64,000 nt of DNA from Prochlorococcaceae cyanobacterium jk18x22bins.40 (GTDB lineage Bacteria; Cyanobacteriota; Cyanobacteriia; PCC-6307; Cyanobiaceae). Positions within the stretch are counted from its first letter, which is position 1; every line of letters starts with the position of its first letter. The translations under genes and the position numbers were made by a program. Shown here piece after piece: positions 45,216-53,447 of the stretch. The DNA lies in contig JAJDVL010000047.1 in assembly GCA_022826155.1 (NCBI GenBank), positions 1 through 64,000 of the forward strand. Direction: 5' to 3'. Below the pieces are notes generated by a model, which was not told where the DNA came from, did not search any database, and was given only the letters and a program-made list of their open reading frames with translations.

Positions 45216-46403
45216 ATGAAGGCGATGATTCTTGCCGCTGGCAAGGGAACCCGTGTGCAGCCCATTACCCATACGATTCCCAAGCCCATGATTCCCATTC
45301 TGCAAAAGCCGGTGATGGAATTTCTGGTGGAGTTGCTCAAAGAGCACGGCTTTACGGAGATCATGGTGAATGTCTCCCACCTGGCGGAACAGATCGAGGG
45401 GTATTTCCGTGACGGCCAGCGCTTTGGCGTGCAACTTGCCTACTCCTTTGAAGGTTATATCGAAGACGGTCAGCTCATCGGTGCAGCACTGGGCTCTGCC
45501 GGTGGCATGAAGAAGGTGCAAAACTTCCAGCCTTTCTTTGACGACACCTTTGTGGTGCTTTGCGGGGATGCTCTGATTGACCTGGACCTGAGCCAGGCCG
45601 TCCGGCGTCATCGCGCTTGCGGTGCCCTGGCTTCCGTGGTCACCAAGTCCGTCCCGTGGGACCAGGTGGGGGGATACGGGGTTGTGGTGAGTGACGAGGA
45701 CGGTCGCGTTCAGGTGTTTCAAGAGAAGCCGCCGCGGGATCAGGCCCTCAGCAACGCCATTAACACAGGTATTTACATCTTTGACCCCAAGATCTTTGAC
45801 CATATCCCCAGTGGCATTCACTATGACATTGGCTCCGACCTCTTCCCGAAACTGGTGGCTGATGAAGCCCCCTTCTATGCCCTGCCCATGGATTTCGAGT
45901 GGGTGGACATTGGCAAGGTGCCGGACTACTGGCAGGCGATTCGTGGCGTTCTTCAGGGGAAGGTGCGCCAAGTTCCCATTCCCGGTCGTCAGGTGCGCCC
46001 CGGCCTCTATGCAGGCCTGAACGTAGCGGCCGACTGGGACAGCGTCACCGTGGAGGGCCCCGTCTTCGTAGGGGGCATGAGCCACATTGAACCAGGGGCG
46101 CGGCTGATTGGACCCACCATGATTGGCCCCAACTGCCACATTTGTAGCGGCGCCACCATCAACAATTCCATCGTTTTCCACCACTCCCGCATTGGCCCCA
46201 ACGTGGCCCTCGTTGACAAGCTGGTGTTTGGCCGCTACTGCGTGGAGAAGAACGGCGCCCATATTGACGTGCAGGAAGCGTCCCTGGATTGGCTCATCAC
46301 CGACGCCCGCCGCAAGGATCTGGTGGAGCCCTCCCCTGAGCAAAAGGCCATGGCCGCCCTCCTGGGTGCGGAACTCAACGTAGTTCCGCCGCCAATGAAC
46401 TGA
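45216..46403 (+). CDS. NDP-sugar pyrophosphorylase family nucleotidyltransferase
   Basis: A 395-residue sugar-nucleotide transferase. MKAMILAAGKGTRVQPIT at the start is the classic G-x-G-T-R signature, followed by KPMIPILQKPVMEFLVELL and GDALIDLDLS (metal-binding Asp, about 110). WVDIGKVPDYWQA ends the catalytic domain near 235, and a left-handed beta-helix (about 270-340, hexapeptides such as IGPTMIGPNCHICSGATINN) forms the tail. The donor (GTP, dTTP or UTP) and sugar are not determinable; mannose-1-phosphate guanylyltransferase or glucose-1-phosphate thymidylyltransferase are candidates. It converges on metF with a 29-bp overlap. Confidence 0.88.
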   Translation: MKAMILAAGKGTRVQPITHTIPKPMIPILQKPVMEFLVELLKEHGFTEIMVNVSHLAEQIEGYFRDGQRFGVQLAYSFEGYIEDGQLIGAALGSAGGMKKVQNFQPFFDDTFVVLCGDALIDLDLSQAVRRHRACGALASVVTKSVPWDQVGGYGVVVSDEDGRVQVFQEKPPRDQALSNAINTGIYIFDPKIFDHIPSGIHYDIGSDLFPKLVADEAPFYALPMDFEWVDIGKVPDYWQAIRGVLQGKVRQVPIPGRQVRPGLYAGLNVAADWDSVTVEGPVFVGGMSHIEPGARLIGPTMIGPNCHICSGATINNSIVFHHSRIGPNVALVDKLVFGRYCVEKNGAHIDVQEASLDWLITDARRKDLVEPSPEQKAMAALLGAELNVVPPPMN

Positions 46404-47331
46404 ACTCCACGCCACTTGCCGCTGGTGGCGCCAGGGGCGGCACACCGGCCAGATCCAGGATTTGTGGAATCACGGATTCGGCCTTGATGGCCATGAGATG
46501 GACGCCTTGGGCAACTTCCAGGGCGGCGGCCACCTGTTCGGCAGCGATCCGCAGCCCTTCCGTCCGTGGCGTTCTGGCCCCGTCCAGCCGCGCAATGACC
46601 TCGTCCGGGATAGATGCTCCCGGCACCATCCGGTTGATAAAACGGGCGTTCTTGCCGGACTTCAGCAGAAACACCCCCGCTAGAACGGGGAGGCCAAGGG
46701 GAGCGGCCAACTCTCGACAGAAACGGCGCAGGGCGGCCAGGTCCGTGACCATCTGGGTTTGAATAAACCGGGCTCCGGCCTCCTTTTTGCGCTGTAGACG
46801 GATCTTGAGACCACTCCAGCTCGGCGACTGGGGATCAGCCGCGCAGCCGGGGAACAGGGCGGTGGATCCGTCAGGGAGAGGTTGCTCCAAAGCATCCAGG
46901 CCCCTGTTCAGGTTCTTCACATCCTGCAACAGTCGCACCGCTTCATAATCGAAGACGGGTCGCGCCTTGGGCTGATCTCCTGCTTTGACGGGATCACCGG
47001 TGAGGCAGAGCACGTTGTGCAAGCCCAGGGCATGGGCCCCCAGCAGATCCGCCTGCAGGGCAATGCGGTTGCGGTCACGGCAACCCACCTGCAGCACCGG
47101 CTCCAGGTTGCGCTCCAGCAACAGGCGACAGACCGCCACACTGCTCATGCCCATCACAGCTCGGCTGCCGTCAGTCACGTTCAGGGCATGCACACGGCCC
47201 CGCAACTGCTCTGCCGTGGCCAGCACATGGTCCACGGATCCCCCACGGGGCGGGCTGATCTCGGCGGTCACGACGGGTTGACCGCTGGCAAGGGCCTGTT
47301 GGAAGGCCGAGGGGCTGACCTGGGATTTCAT
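46375..47331 (-). CDS. metF: Methylenetetrahydrofolate reductase
   Basis: FAD enzyme that makes 5-methyl-THF for methionine synthesis. The 318-residue TIM barrel begins VVTAEISPPRGGSVDHVLA (Glu in the active site), followed by ALNVTDGSRAVMGMSS, LCLTGDPVKAGD near 112 and RFIQTQMVTDLAALRRF near 190. The ATG at 47331 is chosen; an upstream in-frame start at 47352 is possible. It is divergent from the pedR-like gene with only a few bases between starts, so the promoters must overlap the coding regions. Confidence 0.93.
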   Translation of the reverse strand: MKSQVSPSAFQQALASGQPVVTAEISPPRGGSVDHVLATAEQLRGRVHALNVTDGSRAVMGMSSVAVCRLLLERNLEPVLQVGCRDRNRIALQADLLGAHALGLHNVLCLTGDPVKAGDQPKARPVFDYEAVRLLQDVKNLNRGLDALEQPLPDGSTALFPGCAADPQSPSWSGLKIRLQRKKEAGARFIQTQMVTDLAALRRFCRELAAPLGLPVLAGVFLLKSGKNARFINRMVPGASIPDEVIARLDGARTPRTEGLRIAAEQVAAALEVAQGVHLMAIKAESVIPQILDLAGVPPLAPPAASGVEFSSLAAELR

Positions 47332-47340
47332 CACCCCATT

Positions 47341-47679
47341 GTGCCCAGCCAAAAGGCTGTACAGCCTAAGCTGGTGTCAGATTACGGGAACCCAGTGGCG
47401 CTTCCTCGGGATGTTGGTGTTGGCCTCTCGGAGCGAGAGATCGAAATCATCGAGCACTTGGCCCGGGGGCTGACCAACCAGGAAATTGCCCAGGTGCTCT
47501 CCATCAGCAAGCGCACCGTGGACAACCACGTGAGCAATATTTTCACCAAGACCGGCACCAGGAACCGCGTGGTGCTCATCAATTGGGCTATGGATCACGG
47601 CAAGGTCTGTCGCGATGGCTTTAACTGCTGCAGCCTGCCGGAACCAGGTGGCGAGCCCTTCTCTAGGTCTCACCCCTGA
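47341..47679 (+). CDS. pedR: LuxR-type HTH regulator, PedR-like redox-responsive factor
   Basis: A short stand-alone LuxR-type regulator. The HTH reads LSEREIEIIEHLARGLTNQE, IAQVLSISKRTVDNHVSNIF. The segment after it, INWAMDHGKVCRDGFNCCSLP, carries the Cys cluster (C..CC) that in PedR of Synechocystis responds to thioredoxin and photosynthetic electron flow. The start is uncertain: GTG at 47341 (112 residues) or GTG at 47374 (101 residues). The last 15 residues overlap the phrB 3' end. Likely controls photosynthesis or chlorophyll genes; targets cannot be told. Confidence 0.8.
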   Translation: MPSQKAVQPKLVSDYGNPVALPRDVGVGLSEREIEIIEHLARGLTNQEIAQVLSISKRTVDNHVSNIFTKTGTRNRVVLINWAMDHGKVCRDGFNCCSLPEPGGEPFSRSHP

Positions 47680-49108
47680 TGTGGATGGCATACAACTGGC
47701 GGAAACGGGCCTGCTGCTGCCGATGGTCCACCAGGGGCTCCGGATAGCCCCGGCGCTCTAGGGGTGCAATCTGCCCTGAGAGAAGATCTGCTGTGGTGCA
47801 GTGGGCCAACTCAGGTAACCAACGGCGAATGTAGTCCCCATCCTCGTCAAACCTGGCGGCCTGGGTGGAGGGATTGAAGATGCGCAGGGGACGGGGATCC
47901 ATGCCGCTGCTGGCGCTCCACTGCCAGCCGCCGTTGTTGGCCGCCAGATCGCCATCTACCAGATGTTGCATGAAAAAGGCTTCCCCCCAGCGCCAGTCGC
48001 AGATCAGATCCTTGGTGAGAAAAGACGCCACGATCATGCGGCAACGGTTGTGCATCCAGCCGGTCTCCAGGAGCTGGGTCATGGCGGCATCCACAATGGG
48101 ATAGCCCGTACGGGCCTCACACCAGGCGGCAAAACTCTCCGGCTGATTGCGCCAGGGGAACTGGCGCCAGCGGGGCCGAAACGCCCCCTCCGCCAACCCG
48201 GGAAAGTGGAACAGGGCCTGCTGGTAGAACTCCCGCCAGGCCAGCTCCTGCTGCCAGACCGTGATGGCTTGCTGCGTCTCCACGCACTCCTGCCCCCGGC
48301 TGGCCATGGCCTCTTGTGAGGCCTGCCACACCGTCCTCGGGCCAACGGTGCCAAAGCGCAGGGCTGCACTGAGGCAGGATGTTCCCTCGCGTCCGGGGTA
48401 GTTCCGCTCCGGTTCGTAGCGGTCCAGCGCCCCATGGACGAAGGCGTCCAACTGTTTCCGGGCCGCCTGTTCTCCGGGATGGCAGGGAGAGCACCCTTTC
48501 CAGGGACAGCCCAGTTCCGCCGGGGTGGGGAGTTGCTGCAAGAGGGGCAGGGTCCTCCGAGCCGCTGCGCTCAGGCGCCCATGGTCGGGACCTGTCAGGC
48601 CCTGGGGCGCCGCCACCGGCTCTCCCTTGGCCTGGTTAAACCAGGCGCGGCGGTAGGGACCATAGACCTTGTAGGGCTCTCCTGAGCCGGTCACCACCTG
48701 CTCCGGCGGCACCAGCATCTGGTCCCAGCAGCGTTGCACCTCAACGCCTTGATGCAGCAAGGCCTGCTGCAGTTGCCCATCCCGCTGACGGAGACCGGGC
48801 TCCACGTCCTCGTTAAAGGCCAGCCCCGCCACCCCCAATCGGGCCGCCAACGGGGGGACGTGCTGCAGGGGATCACCCTGGAGCACCAGCAGTTGGCTGC
48901 CGGCGCGCCGCCAGGCCTGCTGCAACTCCGCCACGCTGGCAAGCAGGAACCAGAGTCGTGACGGCGCCGCCTTCGGCCCCTGCCAGAGGCCCGGCTCCAA
49001 CACAACCAGGCCCGTGATAGCGGTGGTGCGCGCCGCCAACTGCGCCAAGCCCAGATTATCGGCCAGGCGCAAATCCCGACGGTGCCAGAACAGCCAGGGG
49101 GCATTCAT
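47663..49108 (-). CDS. phrB: Deoxyribodipyrimidine photolyase
   Basis: Light-driven repair of cyclobutane pyrimidine dimers. The 481-residue protein begins WLFWHRRDLRLADNLGLAQL (antenna domain). The FAD domain has YEPERNYPGREGTSCLSAAL near 232-251, WREFYQQALFHFPGL near 297, WMHNRCRMIVASFLTKDL near 358-375 and GWQWSASSGMDPRP near 400, including the Trp and Asn contacts of CPD photolyases. Starts with an ATG that overlaps the end of the NUDIX gene by 4 bp. Confidence 0.95.
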   Translation of the reverse strand: MNAPWLFWHRRDLRLADNLGLAQLAARTTAITGLVVLEPGLWQGPKAAPSRLWFLLASVAELQQAWRRAGSQLLVLQGDPLQHVPPLAARLGVAGLAFNEDVEPGLRQRDGQLQQALLHQGVEVQRCWDQMLVPPEQVVTGSGEPYKVYGPYRRAWFNQAKGEPVAAPQGLTGPDHGRLSAAARRTLPLLQQLPTPAELGCPWKGCSPCHPGEQAARKQLDAFVHGALDRYEPERNYPGREGTSCLSAALRFGTVGPRTVWQASQEAMASRGQECVETQQAITVWQQELAWREFYQQALFHFPGLAEGAFRPRWRQFPWRNQPESFAAWCEARTGYPIVDAAMTQLLETGWMHNRCRMIVASFLTKDLICDWRWGEAFFMQHLVDGDLAANNGGWQWSASSGMDPRPLRIFNPSTQAARFDEDGDYIRRWLPELAHCTTADLLSGQIAPLERRGYPEPLVDHRQQQARFRQLYAIHIRGET

Positions 49109-49674
49109 GGCCGTGATTCTCCCGCCAGAAAGGCCCGGGCCTGAAACCAGGCGGTGACCGTCTTGGCGTCAAGGGATTCCTCGCCACTGGTCAAGCGTTC
49201 CTCCAACTGGGCGGGTGTCAGGGTGATCACCTGCAGGTCTTCATCCGCGTCACTGCCTGGTGGCTCCGGCAAGGGTGTGAGTTGCCGCGCCAGGAAGAGA
49301 TGGATGACCTCGTCGGAGTAGCCCGGGCAAGGCAGCAGGTGCCCCAAGCTGTCCCAGCGGGCAGCGGCAAAGCCTGTCTCCTCCCCCAGCTCCCGCTGAA
49401 TGGAGGCCAGGGGCTGCTCTCCCGCCTCCAGAGTACCGGCGGGAAACTCCAAAAGGCGTCGCGCAACGGCAAAGCGGTATTGACGCAAGATAACCACACG
49501 GCCGTCCTCCAGAACGGGCACCGCCAGGCACGCGCCAGGGTGGCGAATGCAGCCGTACACCCCTTCGGCACCAATGGGCAGCCGCCAGCGGGCCAACTCA
49601 AAGGACACCTTGCGCACCTGTAAGGTGGCCAGGGTGTCCAGTAACCGGGCGGGCTCGGAGGGGGAAGAGGCCAT
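49105..49674 (-). CDS. NUDIX hydrolase, ADP-ribose pyrophosphatase type
   Basis: A 189-residue NUDIX enzyme. After an N-terminal strand region (VRKVSFELARWRLPIGAEGV) and VVILRQYRFAVARRLLEFPAG, it has the Nudix box G-x5-E-x7-REUxEExGU as EAGEQPLASIQRELGEETGF at about 88-107. The preceding QYR and EFPAG motifs are typical of ADP-ribose pyrophosphatases. The ATG at 49674 gives MASSPSEPARLL. It overlaps the phrB start by 4 bp, so both are likely one transcript. Confidence 0.88.
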   Translation of the reverse strand: MASSPSEPARLLDTLATLQVRKVSFELARWRLPIGAEGVYGCIRHPGACLAVPVLEDGRVVILRQYRFAVARRLLEFPAGTLEAGEQPLASIQRELGEETGFAAARWDSLGHLLPCPGYSDEVIHLFLARQLTPLPEPPGSDADEDLQVITLTPAQLEERLTSGEESLDAKTVTAWFQARAFLAGESRP

Positions 49675-49746
49675 GGGTGGATCCAGGATCGCAACTGCCC
49701 GTTGCACGCCGTTGTCATGGGATCCGGCGTGCTGGAGCAAACTGTA

Positions 49747-50301
49747 TTAGAGCAGTTGGGGGTAAGGGAGGCGTTGGGGTAAGGGAGGCGCACAATTCCA
49801 CAGGAGTTCCTGGCAACTGCAGGGGGCGTGGGGAGCCACCAACCCGGGATTCAGCGCCACCAGCGGGGCCAGCACGAAACTGCGCTGCTGCCAGCGGGGA
49901 TGGGGGAGCAGGAGTTCCGGCATGGCGCTGCGCCGCTGGCCGAACCAGAGCAGATCCAGATCCAGAACACGGGGTCCCCAACGGGGTCCCGGCTGGCGGC
50001 CCGCCTGCCGCTCCAGTGCCTGGAGGCGCTGCAGCAGCACCATGGGGGACCCGGAACAGTGCAGTAGCACTACGCCGTTGATGTAATCCGGCTGGTTGGG
50101 GGGACCCCCCATCGCTGCAGAACGAAACCAGGGGGAACAGCGCAGCCCACCCCCTTCCGCCATGGGCTTGAGGGCTGACACAGCCCAGGTCAAGGTGGCC
50201 AGGGAATTCCCCAGATTGCTGCCCAGGGCAACGGCGACGGGTTCAGGGCGAAGTGTCACACCAGCAGGTATTTTGCTCGGCAAGACCATAGCCAGCCCCA
50301 T
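49747..50301 (-). CDS. folK: 6-hydroxymethyl-7,8-dihydropterin pyrophosphokinase
   Basis: Folate pathway kinase. The 184-residue protein has VAVALGSNLGNSLATLTWAV near 23-42, the substrate-binding PDYINGVVLL near 70, RWGPRVLDLDLLWFGQ near 105 with the metal-binding Asp pair, and LPHPRWQQRSFVLAPLV near 127. The ATG at 50301 is used; a GTG at 50307 and an ATG at 50289 are also in frame. About 100 bp beyond its 5' end the GC-rich repeat and AT-rich insert begin, so its promoter is close to the insertion. Confidence 0.93.
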   Translation of the reverse strand: MGLAMVLPSKIPAGVTLRPEPVAVALGSNLGNSLATLTWAVSALKPMAEGGGLRCSPWFRSAAMGGPPNQPDYINGVVLLHCSGSPMVLLQRLQALERQAGRQPGPRWGPRVLDLDLLWFGQRRSAMPELLLPHPRWQQRSFVLAPLVALNPGLVAPHAPCSCQELLWNCAPPLPQRLPYPQLL

Positions 50302-50406
50302 GGACACAGGGAAGGCTGAGCGCTTCTGCTAATTTTTAGCCGTTTCAGTTGAAGGTCCTCAAGTCCCTCCATGGACAAGATTTTTCTCTCCAGGTGAGGC
50401 CAACCA

Positions 50407-50445
50407 GGGGAAGCTAACCAGGGGCCGTCCAGGGAACGTCCGGGG
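50407..50445. repeat. Left arm of imperfect inverted repeat
   Basis: A 39-bp GC-rich sequence starting GGGGAAGCTAACCAGGGGCC. Its reverse complement is found at 53408-53447 with about four mismatches and one single-base gap. The two arms enclose about 3 kb containing both AT-rich islands. A partial direct repeat of AACCAGGGG lies at its outer edge (50402). Confidence 0.85.
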
Positions 50446-50458
50446 ATGCCGATGGCGA

Positions 50459-51043
50459 TATTGTAAATATAGTATTTCAGATATGAATAATAATGAATTT
50501 TATGATTATTTAGATAATGGTAAAGATATTTATAGATATGATCCGGCTGAAGAAGGGATGGGGTCCAATAGTATAGCATCAATAGCCGGTTTTATTACAG
50601 CTATGGCAAGATCTGTTTTATGGTGGGCTATGAGATACTTAAGAGAAAATGATCATGGAATTTATATGGTAGATACTGATTCTTTAATTACTGATGGAGA
50701 ATTACCATCTAATCTTGTTGGTAAAGATATAGGGAATTGGAATTTAGAGGAAGTTTCTGATCCTAAGTTATGCGAATTTAGGGCTCCTAAACATTATTCT
50801 TTTGCGGATATTATGAAAATAAAAGGTATTAGGGAAGCTAAAAGAGGGCAAAGTATTTATAGACAAGCACAGTTTAGTAAATGGTCAACTAACTTAGGTA
50901 GTAAAAGTAAAAAAATGAGAGATAGACTTGAAAGAGGAGCATTAGTTAAAGATATTGATAAAATAGTAACAGGAGAGAATAAAAAAAGAATTGTTATTGG
51001 TGAAAATATGTTTAATTTACCGTTGGAGTTATATGAGAAATAA
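50459..51043 (+). pseudogene. 3' fragment of a family B (protein-primed type) DNA polymerase
   Basis: Strongly AT-rich, unlike everything around it. The frame is open from the junction with GC-rich repeat DNA at about 50457; the first ATG is at 50483. SNSIASIAGFITAMARSVLW and IYMVDTDSLITDG correspond to the region before motif C and the DTDS metal-binding motif C of family B polymerases. FRAPKHYSFADIMKIKGI matches the thumb-side LAPKxY...KGI of the DNA_pol_B_2 group (phi29, linear plasmids, adenovirus-like). The N-terminal exonuclease and motifs A and B are absent, so it is a truncated remnant of a virus or plasmid gene. It cannot be an active polymerase alone. Confidence 0.78.
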
Positions 51044-51082
51044 TTATAAAATTGTCGGTTAAGGAGATAGAAAAGAATGCTT

Positions 51083-51230
51083 CCCGTTCCCCTGTCTGGC
51101 GTCCTATCAGGCTGCCCGCGCCCCCGCCCGTTCCCTGCCTGGTGTCCTATCAGGCTGCCCGCGCCCCCCCCGCCCGTTCCCCAGGCCTGGCGTCCTATCA
51201 GGCCGCCCGTGGGCTGTCCACGTGGGTCAT
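51083..51230. repeat. GC-rich tandem-like repeats between the two AT-rich islands
   Basis: Three copies of a unit of roughly 43-48 bp containing GGCGTCCTATCAGG (or GGTGTCCTATCAGG), then C/G-TGCCCGCGCCCC and GCCCGTTCC. The shared word GTCCTATCAGG starts at 51101, 51144 and 51192. A fourth copy lies at 53269, beyond the lipoprotein gene. Palindromic CCACGTGG-like words (51218, and 53318-53370) recur. Copies diverge and spacing is irregular, so this is a dispersed intergenic repeat and not a CRISPR. Confidence 0.8.
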
Positions 51231-51276
51231 GGACGATTCCTGGAACGTCTCCCTGGTAGGTAATCTCGTCCATTTA

Positions 51277-53161
51277 TTATCTAAATCTATTATCTTTCTC
51301 TGTTACAAATACCCCATCAACAGATAATGATTCTGTCTTATCCCTATACCATACTTCACCTGCCACAAAATTGGGAAAAACATTATAACTATTACTATTA
51401 GTTAAAAAAGAACCTTCTACTTGTAATTCACTTCCATTTATAGTATCATCCGGACTAATATATCTAAAAAATCTGCCATTACTTCTAATATCTGTATCTC
51501 TAATAGGAATTACTGTATCCCTAAGTAATATACCTGGAAGATTAGATGTATCCGAAACATTCTCCACATATATCGTCATATGTGACGGTTCCAGGATATG
51601 TTCATCGTGATTAACAGCAAATCTTGCCAAAACTCTAATATCAGAGGTTATTTCTCCTTTATCATTATTATGATTATAATACCATTTCGCCCCATTTTCA
51701 TTTTTATATTCAACTTGAAGATTAAAAAGATGTGGACATACGCTATGAGCGCAATCAACTGCGTGATAACTATTATATGATTCATAAGGATCAATATAAG
51801 AATAATCTCTTTGTCTGTAAATAGAACGTGAAGTATTTACAAGAGGACCTCTTTCTAACCAGTAATCAAATCCATTTATTGAACCACCGTAACCTGTCGT
51901 ACCTGGCACATCCATTGGCGGTGTTACCCCTGGACTCGGCGCTGTGGTTGGCGGCGTTATCCCTGGACCTGGTTCTGTGATTGGCGTCGTTTCCCTTGGA
52001 CCTGGTTGTAACCCGATTTTAGGATTATTTTCTTGGGGCGGTTTAAAGTGAATAGGAAGTAATAACGTTGATATTTCACTATTTGAAATAAACCATGGCG
52101 CTATTATGTTAAAGTTTCCTGAGGAAGCGGCTAATGTTCCAGCTATATTTGTAGGGTGAGTATAATTAGCGTCGTAACTATAAAATTGTCCTCCCCATTT
52201 TCCATTATATCTTCTACTGTTTATATATCCATTTAGATCCCCATCAAAGAAACCATTATGGGTAGAACCTATAGATAGCCTATCAAGATTTAACTTACCG
52301 GGTAAATTAACCGTATCAAAAGTAAGTGCATAATTAGGGTTATTAGACGTTCCTATACTTTCATAGGATACTATTTGTTTATCCTTAAAGTTATTTATTT
52401 CTCCTGAAACATAACCTAGTGAATTAGTGTCTTCAAAATCGGCTTTTAGGATCATATTACCCTCTAAAGTATTTCCTATGGCAAAACCGTCATTATACCT
52501 TTTATGAATATCAATAAGTCTTTTAGCTTCTGTTTCAGTTGTTGCTTCATATAATGAAAATCCTTCGCAGGAAGTGCCGCATAATGACCGATAATAATTG
52601 GAATTAGTATTATATTTAGTAAATTTTACATTATCCTCGTAAGTTGCTGTTCCTGTTAATTGTGAAATAGAGCCTTTATATTCGGTACTATCTACAAATA
52701 CTCCAACATCTCCTACAAACAGATTATCAATAGATAATGAACCATTAGGCTTTCTTTCAGACCATGTTCCGTGTAGCATATAGCTACCATCAGGATATTT
52801 ATATAAATTAGACACTAAATTAGTTGTAGATGTTTCTAAATAATTGTTTGTTCCTTCTGTTACTTTACCAAAGTCATTACCATTTTTAATTACATTGTAA
52901 CTACCGTCTTCATTAGAAACAACTTGTATTTTATCACTAGTTAATATACCATTAGTATTAGATGAATGGGTTACACTGCCAGGAACTGGGCGCGCTTTTG
53001 AAATTTTAGCGGGGGCGGGTAATCTTGGGTCAATAGGATCCCGATTCCCCGAAAAAGATTCATTACTTCCCCCCCCCCCCCCCGCCTCCGCAAGAAGCCA
53101 AGACGAAGAGAAGCGGAAAATAAATCCGAGGATTTTTAACATTAGGAAGGAGCTGATTCAT
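51277..53161 (-). CDS. TbpB-like two-lobed surface lipoprotein, phase-variable by a G tract (frame currently off)
   Basis: AT-rich gene. From the ATG at 53161 the start reads MNQLLPNVKNPRIYFPLLFV followed by LASC, a lipoprotein signal with lipobox. It then enters a 15-base G tract and meets TAA two codons later. With 14 or 17 G it joins the main 600-residue frame (SNESFSGNRDP...). At 15 G that frame is instead entered from an ATG at 53142 without a lipobox. The body has beta-barrel motifs of TbpB/Slam-dependent lipoproteins (YNGKWGGQFYSYD, NIAGTLAASSGNF; later VAGEVWYRDK, VDGVFVTEK). A Pro-rich linker (PGPGITPPTTAPSPG) divides the two lobes. A surface receptor or adhesin is likely; the ligand is unknown. 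Probably horizontally acquired. Confidence 0.7.
53069..53083. repeat. 15-bp homopolymer (C on plus, G on coding strand)
   Basis: A run of exactly 15 C on the plus strand, which is the codon tract for the glycines right after the lipobox Cys in the lipoprotein gene. Tracts this long are hypermutable by slipped-strand mispairing, and each one-base change shifts the frame. Assembly error in the count is possible. Confidence 0.95.
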
Positions 53162-53214
53162 GGGAGCCAGACCATGGGAAAGGAAAATCATACACTATCA
53201 GGGAACCTTGGCAG

Positions 53215-53447
53215 GTGATTTTGGCGGGCGGCCCTATCTGGTGGTCATGGCAGGCGATCCCGCCAGGCGTCCTATCAGGTGAACCGTCAGGATGCCCGCG
53301 CCCGCCCGTTCCCCGCCAGGCCGTCCACGTGGTTTCCCTTCCGGATGCCCTGGCGGGCTGCCCACGTGGTTCCCCTGGCGGGTTCCCTAATACGGTTCCC
53401 TGGACGCCCCCTGGACGATCTCTGGACGGCCCCTGATTGGCTTCCCC
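53215..53447. repeat. Right GC-rich repeat block with inverted-repeat arm
   Basis: Contains another GGCGTCCTATCAGG (53267), several CCACGTGG-type palindromes (near 53318 and 53363) and, at 53408-53447, the right arm complementary to 50407-50445. On the plus strand the arm ends GATTGGCTTCCCC directly before the conserved part of the NYN gene. No transposase is encoded. Confidence 0.75.

Noticed and set aside
44808-46445. 545-codon minus-strand frame opposite scpA and the nucleotidyltransferase gene
   Set aside because: Spans the antisense of two well-supported genes and has no family features.
51083-51230. Possible CRISPR array
   Set aside because: Only three diverged GC-rich copies with 43-48 bp period, no distinct spacers and no cas genes.
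50407-53447. Complete insertion sequence or transposon
   Set aside because: Inverted arms exist, but no transposase or integrase gene and no clear target duplication; reported only as an inverted repeat.
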